A stretch of 64,000 nucleotides of DNA from Chitinophagaceae bacterium (GTDB lineage Bacteria; Bacteroidota; Bacteroidia; Chitinophagales; Chitinophagaceae): the NCBI GenBank assembly GCA_947454235.1, contig CANGIY010000001.1, positions 248,001-312,000 of the forward strand. The letters are read 5' to 3'. The position numbers and the translations under genes are program-made. Below the pieces are notes generated by a model that searched no databases, was not told the DNA's origin, and saw only the letters and a list, made by a program, of their open reading frames with translations. Shown here in pieces: positions 42,612 through 54,119 of the stretch; the first letter of the stretch is position 1, and each line of letters begins with the position of its first letter.

Positions 42612-43907
42612 ATGAAGCGCATATTTCCACTTATCGTTGTTCTGATTACACTTTCTGTAATAGGCATTTTGTTCATCCAAATGTCGTGGATTACCAATGA
42701 AATCAAGTTAAAAAATGATGAGTTTGAAAAAGGCATTGAAAACTCACTGATCAAAATTAAAGACCTTGTTCACAGTAGGTTTATTTATAAAAACAACCAG
42801 GGTTACGTGCCGGAGGAGAGTAAGGAATTTCAATTGAAGCAAAACTTTACCCTCATTAATAATTTCACTAACGAAGAGCTTAAAGAAATTATTGGACGTG
42901 GATTGCGCGACAACAATATCAAGTACAAGTTTGAATTTGGCGTAACTAATGTCTTCAACAATGTGATATTTCAAAGTGAAGGATTTCAGGTTGCCGATAT
43001 CCATAAGGCCGTTCAGGTGTATATGGTAGAACTTTCGCCAATAGGCTCTTCAAAGTCAAAGGAAACACTCTATCTGATTGTTCGCGAAGACAAGAATCAA
43101 ATAATTCGAGAAATGTGGGGCATGATTGCCGCTTCTATCGTGTTTACCATCATCATTATCCTTGCGTTTTTTGTGACGGTAAGAACCCTGTTTAACCAGA
43201 AGAAATTATCGGAAATTAAGTCTGACTTCATCAATAACATGACCCACGAATTGAAGACGCCGCTAGCAACCATTTCGCTGGCAATTGATGCGCTTACCAA
43301 TGAAAAAGTGATTCATGATGCCGAGAAAGTGAAGATCTACAGTTCTATGATTAAAGAGGAAAACAAGCGGATGAATAAGCAGGTAGAGAAGATTTTACAA
43401 GCCGCCAGACTTGAAAAAGAAGAGATTAAACTTCAATTGCAAGAGATTGATGTACATCAAGCTATCAATAAGGTTTCTGATAATATAATTTTGCAAATTC
43501 AGGAGAAACATGGCATTTTACAGCTCAGGCTCAATGCCCACGAACCCAAAATAATGGGTGATGAAGTGCATTTTTCCAACATCATTTTTAACCTCCTGGA
43601 TAATGCGATGAAGTACTCTGACAAACCGCCATATATCGAAGTAGAAACACTCACTACCCATAGCCACATGTTGGCTATAAAGGTGATTGACAATGGTATA
43701 GGTATGGACAAAGAAACGCAGAGCCGCATTTTTGAACGATTCTTCAGGGCGCATACTGGCAATCTGCATAACGTGAAAGGCTTCGGGCTTGGATTGAGTT
43801 ATGTAAAAGCCATTGTTGAGGCGCACGACGGAAAAATAAAAGTGGAAAGTACACCCGGCAAGGGCAGTACATTCACTGTTTACTTCCCGCTAATTACCTA
43901 CAGGTAG
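42612..43907 (+). CDS. Two-component sensor histidine kinase (RprX-like)
   Basis: This is a 431-residue inner-membrane kinase. Two membrane helices (about 4-23 and 170-190) enclose a periplasmic sensor region of 145 residues. The HisKA domain has phosphoacceptor His212 in NNMTHELKTPLATIS. The HATPase domain follows with the N-box NLLDNAMKYSD, G1 DNGIGM, the F-box IFERFFRA and G2 GFGLGLSYVKAIVEAH. No regulator is adjacent. The regulator at 13065 is a candidate partner, since related Bacteroidota kinases pair with RprY-type regulators, but this is inference. Confidence 0.9.
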   Translation: MKRIFPLIVVLITLSVIGILFIQMSWITNEIKLKNDEFEKGIENSLIKIKDLVHSRFIYKNNQGYVPEESKEFQLKQNFTLINNFTNEELKEIIGRGLRDNNIKYKFEFGVTNVFNNVIFQSEGFQVADIHKAVQVYMVELSPIGSSKSKETLYLIVREDKNQIIREMWGMIAASIVFTIIIILAFFVTVRTLFNQKKLSEIKSDFINNMTHELKTPLATISLAIDALTNEKVIHDAEKVKIYSSMIKEENKRMNKQVEKILQAARLEKEEIKLQLQEIDVHQAINKVSDNIILQIQEKHGILQLRLNAHEPKIMGDEVHFSNIIFNLLDNAMKYSDKPPYIEVETLTTHSHMLAIKVIDNGIGMDKETQSRIFERFFRAHTGNLHNVKGFGLGLSYVKAIVEAHDGKIKVESTPGKGSTFTVYFPLITYR

Positions 43908-44263
43908 TCGTTTTTTCAAGTTTTTTTTAAAATTTCTGCTTTTGTCCATCAATTCAGTTATTTAGCGTGTAATCAATTGATATATAATTAGTTATGCCTC
44001 ATTTTAACGAAATTTGTAAAACTGACGCTGAGCAGCGCATTTTGTAACCCAAATCAGCCCAAAAGGTGCTTTTTATCACTTTTTTCGGGTGCTATTGGTC
44101 ACAAAATTGTAACGTGCTAACAAAAAATATATGAGATAATCGGCTGAAACCCTTACCAGCAGTGGAAAAACTTTTTTGCGGCAAGTATTTTATGTTTCAT
44201 GTTCTTGTTGTAGTTTTGCCCCTGCTTTAATCTAAAGTAAAGTTAATTTTCAAACTTATTCTC
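43908..44263. other. 356-base intergenic region upstream of the act-cox operon
   Basis: This is the control region of the respiratory operon. It contains T-rich runs near 43912-43930 and the promoter at 44211-44218. No open frame, RNA gene or convincing terminator or riboswitch structure was recognised. Its length suggests binding sites for regulators. Confidence 0.5.
44211..44218 (+). promoter_or_regulatory. -7 box TAGTTTTG of the act-cox operon
   Basis: A perfect TAnnTTTG box leaves a leader of about 40 bases before the GTG of actA. No clear -33 element is seen. Confidence 0.55.
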
Positions 44264-45538
44264 GTGACTGAAACAATACTGCAACTGTTCAGAAACTGCT
44301 CTCGGAGTGTATTCGCATTGTTTATTGCAATTCTCCTGTTCAATCAATCGGCTACGGCTGCCCCAGATGGTAAGGCGCTGTTCACATCGAATTGCGCAGC
44401 GTGTCACAACCCGCTGAAAGACGCAACCGGTCCGGCACTGAAAGACATCGACAAAACATTCCCGAGCAAGGAGTGGGGTTACAAATGGGTGAACAACTCA
44501 CAAGCACTTGTAACTGCCGGCGATAAAGACGCCGTTGCTATTTTCAACAAGTTCAACAAAATTCCAATGACTGCGTTCCCTTCGCTTTCGCACGAAGACA
44601 TTGACGCTATCTTGAAATACGTTGACGAATTTAAAGATCCAAACGCAAAAAAACCGGGTACAGAAACTCCTGTAGAAGCAAAATCAAACAGCAGCATCTA
44701 CACTTGGATTACACTTGGTTTGATTGTAATTGCAATTGGTATGTGGAGGTTGTCTAGTACACTTCGCAAATCAGCTAACGATAAATCAGGTATTCCTAAC
44801 TACAAAGACATTCCATTAGGCCGTAACAAAGTTGTTATCGCAATGGTGGTTATCCTTGGTTTCATCTTCGTAGGTTACTGGATTACTAACGGTGCTATTA
44901 ACGAAGGTCGCCAACAAAATTACCAACCGGTACAACCAATTTTCTACTCGCACAAAGTACACGCAGGTATTAACCAAATTAACTGTCAATACTGCCACGC
45001 TGGTGCTGAGAAGAGCAAACAAGCTATGATCCCTTCAGTAAACGTTTGTATGAACTGTCACAAACAAATCAACGAGTACTCTGGTGCTGCTGATCATCCG
45101 TTGGTGACTACAGAAGGTAAAACAGTTAATGGTACTGAAGAAATCAAAAAATTGTATGCAGCAGCAGGTTGGGATCCAACAGCTAAGGCGTACATCAAAG
45201 ACGAAAAAGGTAACATCAAAACTCAGAAAGTTGAGTGGGTTAAAATTCACAATCTTCCTGACCACGTTTACTTCAACCACTCACAACACGTGAAAGTAGG
45301 TAAAGTACAATGTCAGCAATGTCACGGTGAAATCACTGAAATGGATGAGGTTTATCAGTTCGCTCCACTTTCAATGGGTTGGTGCGTAAACTGTCACCGT
45401 CAAACAGGTGTTCAGTTTGACAATGGTTACTACAACAACGTGTACAAAAAATACCACGAAGAGATGAAGAGCGGTGCTCGTACAAAAGTAACTGTTGATG
45501 ATATCGGCGGTACTGAATGTCAAAAGTGCCACTACTAG
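44264..45538 (+). CDS. actA: Alternative complex III multiheme cytochrome c subunit ActA (with extra N-terminal heme domain)
   Basis: ActA accepts electrons within the quinol:cytochrome c/oxidase oxidoreductase that replaces complex bc1. The protein has 424 residues. A signal sequence is followed by a mono-heme domain with CAACH at 44-48, then a membrane helix (about 146-163) and a second hydrophobic helix (about 189-207). The C-terminal pentaheme domain carries CQYCH, CMNCH, CQQCH, CVNCH and CQKCH. There are thus six CxxCH sites, one more than the core pentaheme subunit. The start is GTG. It is first in actABCDEF-coxBA. Confidence 0.93.
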   Translation: MTETILQLFRNCSRSVFALFIAILLFNQSATAAPDGKALFTSNCAACHNPLKDATGPALKDIDKTFPSKEWGYKWVNNSQALVTAGDKDAVAIFNKFNKIPMTAFPSLSHEDIDAILKYVDEFKDPNAKKPGTETPVEAKSNSSIYTWITLGLIVIAIGMWRLSSTLRKSANDKSGIPNYKDIPLGRNKVVIAMVVILGFIFVGYWITNGAINEGRQQNYQPVQPIFYSHKVHAGINQINCQYCHAGAEKSKQAMIPSVNVCMNCHKQINEYSGAADHPLVTTEGKTVNGTEEIKKLYAAAGWDPTAKAYIKDEKGNIKTQKVEWVKIHNLPDHVYFNHSQHVKVGKVQCQQCHGEITEMDEVYQFAPLSMGWCVNCHRQTGVQFDNGYYNNVYKKYHEEMKSGARTKVTVDDIGGTECQKCHY

Positions 45539-45633
45539 TAGCTACGTCAACGACGAAAAACCAAATGCTGTCGATGTAAGGGCAGCGCGAATTGAAACTA
45601 AGTTATTGAAAATAGAATTTTGAATATATAAAT

Positions 45634-48600
45634 ATGTCTCAAAAACATTATTGGACTGGTCTGGAAGACTTTAAAAATCCTGCTCAAACACAGGAGCTTT
45701 CGGAAAATGAGTTCAGGGAAGAGTTGCCATTCGATTTGAGTGACAGCGTTCTCGGCTCATCAACTCCGCGTCGTGACTTTTTGAAGTTCTTGGGGTTCAG
45801 CACATTGGCTGCAACAGTTGTTTCTAGCTGTGAAATGCCGGTACGTAAGGCTATCCCTTATGCTATTAAACCTGAAGACATTGTGCCGGGCGTGGCTAAT
45901 TACTATGCTTCAACCTTCGTTGATAACGGAGATTATTGCGCAGTAATAGTTAAAACAAGGGACGGTCGTCCAATAAAAATTGAAGGTAACGAAATGTCGT
46001 CTGTAACTAAGGGTGGTACATCTGCTCGCGTTCAGGCTTCTGTTCTTAACCTTTATGACAAAGCAAGGTTGCGTTTCCCTGGTTCTCCTGAAGCAAAAGA
46101 CAAATCTTTTGTTTGCAAAGAATCAACTTTCGACGCAATTGATAAAGCAATTAAAGATGGTCTTGCAGGTAAAGCAGGTTATCTTGTTACTTGCAGTATC
46201 ATGAGCCCTACTACTAAAGAAGTAATTGCTCAGTTCCTTGCTAAATATCCAAACGTTAAACACGTAGTTTACGATAATATTTCTTACTCAGCTATGCTGC
46301 AGGCTAATGAAGCTACCTTTGGTAAGCGCGCATTGCCGGTGTACATGTTTGATAAAGCGCAAACTGTAGTAAGTCTTGGTGCTGATTTCCTTGGTACTTG
46401 GTTGTCTCCTGTTGAGTTTTCAAAAGGATACTCTGCAAAAAGGAAAGTAAGCGCAAAAAACATGAACGTTTCTAAGCACTATCAGGTTGAGTCAATCCAC
46501 TCAATTACAGGTGCTTCTGCTGACGTTAGGGCTACTTGCAAACCATCAGAAATTGGTAGTGTTGCAGTTGCTCTTTACAATGCAATTACTGGGAAAGGAA
46601 CTTCATCACTTCCGGGTAAACTTGGAGAGCTCGTTACGAAAGCTGCTGCTGATTTGAAAAAAGGCAACGGTCTTGTTGTTTGCGGTGCTAACGATGTTCC
46701 AACTCAAATAGTAGTGAACGCTATTAACGAAGCTATTGGTGCTAATGGTACTACATTGAACTTCGGTATTACAAGTAACTACCGTCAAGGTATCGATAAA
46801 GATTTCGCTGACATGATCGACGCAATGAACGGCGGTCAGGTAGGTACTTTAATGATGCATGGCGTTAACCCGGTTTACGATTATTGCGATAGCAAGAAAT
46901 TCACAGATGCAATGGCTAAAGTAGCCAACACTGTTTATTTTGGTGAGCGCATGGACGAAACTGCGGTAAAATGTAAATACTTAGTTCCTGATCATAACTT
47001 CCTCGAAAGCTGGGGTGATGCTGAGCCACGTACAGGTTATTTCAGTCTTCAACAACCGGGTATAGCTCCTTTGTTTAAAACAAGGGCGTTTCAAGATTCA
47101 TTGTTGACTTGGGCTGGTGCAACTACATCTTATATGGAGATGTGGAAGTCATACTGGACTAACAAACTTGGTGGTTCTACAAATTTTGACAAAGCACTTC
47201 AAGATGGTGTTGTTGAGCCTGCCGGCGAGATGGCAGTATCTAAAGTTTCTTTCTCTGAAGGTGCTGTTGCTGATGCCATTGCAAAAATTGGTGCTAAAAA
47301 ATCAGCAGGTGGTACTGAAGTTGTTGTTTATCAGAAAGTTGCTATTGGTTACGGTGGTGCATGGAGTAACAACCCTTGGTTGCACGAAATGCCAGATCCT
47401 ATCTCTAAAGCTACATGGGACAACTACTTGTGCGTTTCCCCTAAAATGGCGAAAACACTTGACGCTGGTCTTGATGGTTTCACCGAAGTTGATAGTGCTA
47501 AACGTGTAGTTACAGTTACAGCAGCAAATGGTGCGAAAGTTAATTTGCCTGTTATTGTTATTCCTGGTATGCACAACGACGTTGTTGCAATCGCTGCGGG
47601 TTACGGTAGAATCGAATCAGTTGGTCGCGCAGCAGCCAGCAGTGAGGAAAAAGGCAAAGTTCAAGGCGGTAAAAACGCTTATCCTTTTGCCGTTTACAAC
47701 GGTCAGACTGTTGAAAACTTCAATACAGTTACGATAGCTAAGACGGCTGAGAAATATGATGTGGCTATTACACAGACACACATGAGCTCAGAAGGTCGTC
47801 CTACAATACATGAATTCACACTTGATGAGTTCAAAAAGAATCCTAAGGCACTTCTCGAAGAAAGGTGGGCTGAAATAGGTGAGTTCACTCATCAGCCAAC
47901 TGAAGAAGAGGGTAAAGAGTCGAAGGAAGAAAAAGCAATGAATGCTAAAGCGGAAGAAGGCTACCGCGAGCATGGTACATTGTATCCTAACTATGAGTAT
48001 AATGGTATCAAGTGGGGTTTATCAGTTGACTTGAATGCTTGTACCGGTTGTGGTGCTTGTATCATCGGTTGTCAGGCTGAAAACAACGTTTCAGTAGTTG
48101 GTAAAGACCATGTATTGAAATCTCACGAAATGCATTGGATTCGCGTTGACCGTTATTTCAGTGGTAAACCAGATGATCCGGATTCAATCCAGACAATCTT
48201 CCAACCATTGATGTGTCAACATTGCGACAACGCTCCTTGTGAAAACGTTTGTCCGGTATCGGCAACTAACCACAGCAGCGAAGGATTGAACCAAATGGCT
48301 TATAACCGTTGTATCGGTACTAAATATTGTGCCAACAACTGCCCTTATAAAGTTCGTCACTTCAACTGGATGGATTGGAACGGTGCTGATTGCTTTGGTG
48401 ATAACATTTACGAAGACAACAGAAGAGATGATATCAATGACGACTTAACAAGAATGGTGTTGAATCCAGATGTTACTGTTCGTTCACGTGGTGTTATGGA
48501 AAAATGTTCGTTCTGCGTTCAAAGGTTGCAAGAAGCTAAGCTTACAGCTAAAAAAGCAGGTCGTGCAATGAAAGATGGTGAAGCAAGAACAGCTTGTCAG

Positions 48601-48819
48601 CAAGCTTGTCCTACTGACGCTATCGTGTTCGGTAACATGAACGACAATTCAAGTGCTATTTACAAAACACGCCGCGAAGAGCAAATGGAGCGTACATTCT
48701 ACGTTCTTGAGCATATCCACGTGTTACCAAACGTAAACTACCTTGCGAAAGTGAGGAACACTGAAGAGTCGATCATGAACGACGAGAAGAAAAACGAATT
48801 CTTCAGCGAACACATTTAA
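45634..48819 (+). CDS. actB: Alternative complex III iron-sulfur subunit ActB (molybdopterin-oxidoreductase-like fusion)
   Basis: The protein has 1061 residues. The N-terminus has a Tat-like signal (STPRRDFLKFLGF) followed by a lipobox-like VVSSC. A molybdopterin-oxidoreductase fold without cofactor covers about 75-740. The C-terminal ferredoxin-like part carries four cysteine groups: CTGCGACIIGCQ, CQHCDNAPCENVCPV, CIGTKYCANNCPY and CSFCVQ with CQQACPTDAI. This is the family's standard fusion of MopB- and PsrB-like halves, binding three 4Fe-4S clusters and one 3Fe-4S cluster. It faces the periplasm and passes electrons to ActA. Confidence 0.95.
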   Translation: MSQKHYWTGLEDFKNPAQTQELSENEFREELPFDLSDSVLGSSTPRRDFLKFLGFSTLAATVVSSCEMPVRKAIPYAIKPEDIVPGVANYYASTFVDNGDYCAVIVKTRDGRPIKIEGNEMSSVTKGGTSARVQASVLNLYDKARLRFPGSPEAKDKSFVCKESTFDAIDKAIKDGLAGKAGYLVTCSIMSPTTKEVIAQFLAKYPNVKHVVYDNISYSAMLQANEATFGKRALPVYMFDKAQTVVSLGADFLGTWLSPVEFSKGYSAKRKVSAKNMNVSKHYQVESIHSITGASADVRATCKPSEIGSVAVALYNAITGKGTSSLPGKLGELVTKAAADLKKGNGLVVCGANDVPTQIVVNAINEAIGANGTTLNFGITSNYRQGIDKDFADMIDAMNGGQVGTLMMHGVNPVYDYCDSKKFTDAMAKVANTVYFGERMDETAVKCKYLVPDHNFLESWGDAEPRTGYFSLQQPGIAPLFKTRAFQDSLLTWAGATTSYMEMWKSYWTNKLGGSTNFDKALQDGVVEPAGEMAVSKVSFSEGAVADAIAKIGAKKSAGGTEVVVYQKVAIGYGGAWSNNPWLHEMPDPISKATWDNYLCVSPKMAKTLDAGLDGFTEVDSAKRVVTVTAANGAKVNLPVIVIPGMHNDVVAIAAGYGRIESVGRAAASSEEKGKVQGGKNAYPFAVYNGQTVENFNTVTIAKTAEKYDVAITQTHMSSEGRPTIHEFTLDEFKKNPKALLEERWAEIGEFTHQPTEEEGKESKEEKAMNAKAEEGYREHGTLYPNYEYNGIKWGLSVDLNACTGCGACIIGCQAENNVSVVGKDHVLKSHEMHWIRVDRYFSGKPDDPDSIQTIFQPLMCQHCDNAPCENVCPVSATNHSSEGLNQMAYNRCIGTKYCANNCPYKVRHFNWMDWNGADCFGDNIYEDNRRDDINDDLTRMVLNPDVTVRSRGVMEKCSFCVQRLQEAKLTAKKAGRAMKDGEARTACQQACPTDAIVFGNMNDNSSAIYKTRREEQMERTFYVLEHIHVLPNVNYLAKVRNTEESIMNDEKKNEFFSEHI

Positions 48820-48898
48820 TAATTAACAGGTTTAGAAAAAGTAATGGCGACTCTCGGTAACGGGATAGCCGGCAAAATAAAAATACCAAATACGTGCT

Positions 48899-50365
<1,467 letters not shown>

Positions 50366-50428
50366 TCAAATTTTTGAACAATAATTCGACGCAAGTCAAT
50401 CAATAAGATATACAACAATTAACTAAAT

Positions 50429-51007
50429 ATGGCTATTAAAAAATTCGCAGTTGCAGCTTACGATGACGAGAACGTTCTGTTCCCTGCTGTCTCTAAAGTG
50501 CGCCATAGCGGTTATAAATTACACGATATTTACACACCGTTTGCAGTTCACGGACTGGACGTTGCAATGGGTCACAAAGACACTGACCTTCACATTGCAG
50601 GTTTCATCTACGGTGCTTGTGGAACATCGACAGCCGTTGGATTCATTTCTTGGATCTATACTATTGACTGGAAACAAAACTATGGTGGTAAGCCGCATTT
50701 CGCGTTACCGGCGTGGATTCCTGTAACATTTGAGTTGACGGTACTTTTCGCAGCTGTGGGTATGGTGCTTACATTCTGCTACCTTAACCAAATTATGCCG
50801 GGTGTTAAAAAACACGTTTTCCATCCACGTCAAAGCGATGATTTGTTTGTGATGGCAATTGAGCTTAATGAACATACCAGCGAACAAGAAGTACTTAGCT
50901 TCCTTAAATCTACAGGTGCGGTTGAAACAAACGTACAAGTAGCTGAAGATAGCTGGTGGTATGGAAGGTGGGATGAATCAGAACCATACGAAGCACTTAA
51001 CGCTTAA
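50429..51007 (+). CDS. actD: Alternative complex III subunit ActD (DUF3341)
   Basis: The protein has 192 residues and two membrane helices (about 61-80 and 99-118). The DUF3341 signature is visible: an N-terminal FAVAAYDDENVLFPAV, DIYTPFAVHGLDVAMG, WIYTIDWKQNYGGKP, and a cytoplasmic C-terminal ferredoxin-like region (DDLFVMAIE). In known complexes ActD packs against ActC and ActF. The gene is in the middle of the operon. Confidence 0.95.
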   Translation: MAIKKFAVAAYDDENVLFPAVSKVRHSGYKLHDIYTPFAVHGLDVAMGHKDTDLHIAGFIYGACGTSTAVGFISWIYTIDWKQNYGGKPHFALPAWIPVTFELTVLFAAVGMVLTFCYLNQIMPGVKKHVFHPRQSDDLFVMAIELNEHTSEQEVLSFLKSTGAVETNVQVAEDSWWYGRWDESEPYEALNA

Positions 51008-51051
51008 TTCTGTCCCATTTTATTAACGAATCTGAATACTTATCAATAAAT

Positions 51052-51714
51052 ATGAACAAGATTAAAAGCATAGTAATAGCAGGTATAGCGGTGACTTTCG
51101 GGCTTGCATCATGCGACTCGGGTAACTTGAGACGTACGCCAGGTCACGTCTACGCTCCTGATATGACGTATTCACGTGCCTATGAATCTTACACTTCAAA
51201 CCCCAATTTTGAAGATGGTCTTACCAGCAGGAATCCTATAGCGGGTACTGTAGCAAGAGGTCATCAATTACCTGACCACATGGTTGAAGGTGATACAATG
51301 GGGTACAAGAGTTACACTATTAATGAACGTTTTACTGCCGACGACGTGAAAGAAGGCGGACGTCTCTTTAATATCTACTGTGGTATTTGTCATGGTACTG
51401 CTCTTGATGGAAACGGACCACTTTACTCATCAGGTAAGTTTGCGGCAATGCCTGCTAACTTCAAAGATGGTAAATACCTCCACATGCCTGTAGGACAAAT
51501 GTATGCCGGTATTAAGTTTGGTAAGAATATGATGGGTAGCTATGCAAGTCAGCTTGACATCAAACAAAGGTGGATGGTGATTGCTTACATTAAGAAAGTT
51601 CAGTCAGAAAATGGTGGTGACGCATTTGCATATGGTGTTGCGGAAACTAAGGCTGATACAACTAAAGCAGCTGCTGCCGACGGTGATAAAAAACTTGCAG
51701 ACAACAAAAAATAA
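51052..51714 (+). CDS. actE: Alternative complex III mono-heme cytochrome c lipoprotein ActE
   Basis: The protein has 220 residues. The lipobox (GLASC, Cys about 21) anchors it in the membrane facing the periplasm. Heme c binds at CGICH within GGRLFNIYCGICHG, and a likely axial Met lies in the KNMMGSY region. The tail is Ala/Lys-rich. It probably delivers electrons from ActA to the oxidase or a soluble cytochrome. Confidence 0.94.
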   Translation: MNKIKSIVIAGIAVTFGLASCDSGNLRRTPGHVYAPDMTYSRAYESYTSNPNFEDGLTSRNPIAGTVARGHQLPDHMVEGDTMGYKSYTINERFTADDVKEGGRLFNIYCGICHGTALDGNGPLYSSGKFAAMPANFKDGKYLHMPVGQMYAGIKFGKNMMGSYASQLDIKQRWMVIAYIKKVQSENGGDAFAYGVAETKADTTKAAAADGDKKLADNKK

Positions 51715-51746
51715 TTAATTAAATACTCTACAAAAAGTAATATACA

Positions 51747-52970
51747 ATGAATGATCGTTTTGAAATACCTGCACGCTTAAAGAACACAGGCTTCGCGCTG
51801 ATAGGTGTAGGTGTCCTGACGCTACTTATTGGGGTGTTTGCACTGTTAATGGGTGCTCACGCAACTGATTACGACAAAACCCGTTTTTGGGCAACACTTC
51901 TTCATGATAGTGTTTTCTTCTGCTTCATTACTGGCGTGAGTATTTTTATTCAGGCAGCAGTTACGCTCGCTCAAGGCGCTTGGATTACATCATTCCGCAG
52001 GGTTCCTGAGGCAATAGGTGCAAACTTCTGGATCTTCGGTATCATCGGTTTGATTGTGACTTTCTCGATTGTATTCTTATACAAAGATTCGCACGGTCAA
52101 AACCCAATTTATCCTTGGATTACTCCTGGTAACGATAAAATACTTTTGGGTAAGCAACCTTTCTTGAATATCCCAATGTTTGTTGGTTTCTCGATTGCAA
52201 CAGTTGCATTGTGGGCATATTTCGGTAAAAAATTCCGTGCTATGTCAATCGCTCAGGAGAGTGCTCCTAAAAACGACACAAAAATCTATTGGAAAGTTTT
52301 CCGTTTGTCGGGCGTGTTCCTGATTGTTTACGGTCTTTCTCAAATGAGTACTATCCCTTGGTTGTGGGTAATGAGCATTCAGGCGCATTGGTTCTCTACT
52401 TTGTTCTCTTGGTACAGTTTCGCATCTTCTTTCGTGAGCGGTATGTCATTGATCATGTTGTGGGTGTTGTATCTTAAAAATCAGGGCAATCTTGAATTGG
52501 TTACCAAAGAACACATGCATGATTTAGGTAAATTTATGTTTGCGTTCTCTATCTTCTGGACTTATTTGTGGTTTGCTCAGTACATGCTTATTTGGTATGC
52601 AAACATTCCTGATGAGACTGTTTATTTCAAATTGCGTCAACAAGGTCCTTATAGCGTAATTTTCTATGCTAACTTCATTTGCAACTTCATTATGCCGTTC
52701 TTGATTTTGATGTCAAGGCCTAGCAAAAGGAACTACTTCACTGTAAGTTTTGTAGCTATGTTGATTATTTTCGGTCACTGGATGGATTTCTTTCAAATGA
52801 TTATGCCTGGTCCTTTAGGCGAACATTGGACAATCAACTGGTACGAAATCGGTATTTTCATGGGCTTTGTAGGTATCCTCATCACTGCGGTATCTCGTAC
52901 GCTTACGAAATCATCTCTTGTTCCACACAATAACATTTTATTAAAGGAAACAGCGGTTCACGTAGCGTAG
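51747..52970 (+). CDS. actF: Alternative complex III membrane subunit ActF
   Basis: The protein has 407 residues and about ten membrane helices. It is a second NrfD-like subunit, paralogous to ActC but with fewer quinol-site residues. Motifs include the N-terminal LKNTGFALIGVGVLTLLIG, WATLLHDSVFF, SMSIQAHWFSTLFSWY, GKFMFAFSIFWTYLWFAQYMLIWY and FGHWMDFFQMIMPG. It ends the actABCDEF set and is followed by coxB after 50 bases. Confidence 0.95.
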   Translation: MNDRFEIPARLKNTGFALIGVGVLTLLIGVFALLMGAHATDYDKTRFWATLLHDSVFFCFITGVSIFIQAAVTLAQGAWITSFRRVPEAIGANFWIFGIIGLIVTFSIVFLYKDSHGQNPIYPWITPGNDKILLGKQPFLNIPMFVGFSIATVALWAYFGKKFRAMSIAQESAPKNDTKIYWKVFRLSGVFLIVYGLSQMSTIPWLWVMSIQAHWFSTLFSWYSFASSFVSGMSLIMLWVLYLKNQGNLELVTKEHMHDLGKFMFAFSIFWTYLWFAQYMLIWYANIPDETVYFKLRQQGPYSVIFYANFICNFIMPFLILMSRPSKRNYFTVSFVAMLIIFGHWMDFFQMIMPGPLGEHWTINWYEIGIFMGFVGILITAVSRTLTKSSLVPHNNILLKETAVHVA

Positions 52971-53020
52971 TATTTCTCCTTCAGCAAGAGGATTAACAAA
53001 ATCAAAATTAGTCAGCGCAT

Positions 53021-54076
53021 ATGTCAATTTTTATAATCGTATTATTAACAGCCCTTGTCTTTATAATCATTTATCAAGTAGGCAAGGCTAGTGAACACGT
53101 TTCCGTATTACGCGGAGAAGATAAGTTAAGCTATAAGACATACAATATTATTGCTTGGGCATTGGTATTGGTGTTTGTAGGTGGTATGTATGGTCTTTAC
53201 ATCTGTAATGAGCATTTTAAAGATAAAATGCTTCCTGATGCAGCAAGCGTAACGGGTGTTAACTATGACCAGATGTTTAAGGTTACTCTTATCACCACTG
53301 GTTTGGTATTCTTTGCTACTCAAGCTTTGTTGTTTTGGTTTGCATTTCGTTACAAATCAACTGAAGGTAGGAAATCTTTCTACTTCGCTCACAGTAACAA
53401 ACTAGAATTGTTGTGGACTACAGTTCCCGCGATTGCAATGGCTATCCTCGTAGCCTTCGGTTTGAAAAACTGGGCTGCGCAAACTTCTGATGCTCCGGCT
53501 GATGCTTCTGTAGTTGAGATTGTTGGTAAGCAATTCAACTGGGTTGTAAGATATCCTGGTGCTGATAATGAGTTAGGTAAAAGAAATTATACGTTAATCA
53601 ACGAAGCTAACAACGTTTTAGGCCTTGATTGGAAAGATCCACATAATATGGATGATATCATTTCAGGTACAGGTGAGTTACACGTTGTTGTAAACAAACC
53701 GGTAAAATTGTTAATCAATAGCCGCGACGTTATACATGACGTAGGTCTTCCACATTTCAGGATGAAAATGGACGCTGTACCGGGTATTACTACTACTATC
53801 TGGTTTACGCCTACAATCACTACTGATTCTATGAAGGCAATCACTAAGAATCCAAACTTTGTTTATGAGATTTCTTGTGATCAGATGTGCGGTAAAGGTC
53901 ACTACTCTATGCGTGGTACTGTAATTGTTGAAACTCCGGAACAACACAAAAAATGGATTGAGTCTCAGAAGTCTTATTATGTAGAGAATCATCCTGAAAC
54001 AGCTCCTGCAGCGGCACCAACTGCTGCTCCTAAAGCTGATTCAGTTGCAAAGGATAAAAAAGTAGCACTGAAATAA
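53021..54076 (+). CDS. coxB: Cytochrome c oxidase subunit II
   Basis: The protein has 351 residues. Membrane segments lie near 3-20, 47-65, 90-108 and 130-148. The periplasmic cupredoxin domain carries the binuclear CuA ligands: the early His in DVIHDVGLPHFRMKMDAVPG and the cluster CDQMCGKGHYSM (Cys, Glu/Gln position, Cys, His, Met). It accepts electrons and passes them to subunit I. An Ala/Pro/Lys-rich tail follows. It has no signal peptide of the usual cleavable kind. Confidence 0.94.
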   Translation: MSIFIIVLLTALVFIIIYQVGKASEHVSVLRGEDKLSYKTYNIIAWALVLVFVGGMYGLYICNEHFKDKMLPDAASVTGVNYDQMFKVTLITTGLVFFATQALLFWFAFRYKSTEGRKSFYFAHSNKLELLWTTVPAIAMAILVAFGLKNWAAQTSDAPADASVVEIVGKQFNWVVRYPGADNELGKRNYTLINEANNVLGLDWKDPHNMDDIISGTGELHVVVNKPVKLLINSRDVIHDVGLPHFRMKMDAVPGITTTIWFTPTITTDSMKAITKNPNFVYEISCDQMCGKGHYSMRGTVIVETPEQHKKWIESQKSYYVENHPETAPAAAPTAAPKADSVAKDKKVALK

Positions 54077-54119
54077 TTTACCCAAAATTAAATTCTACCA
54101 AAATCTTAGACGCGATACA

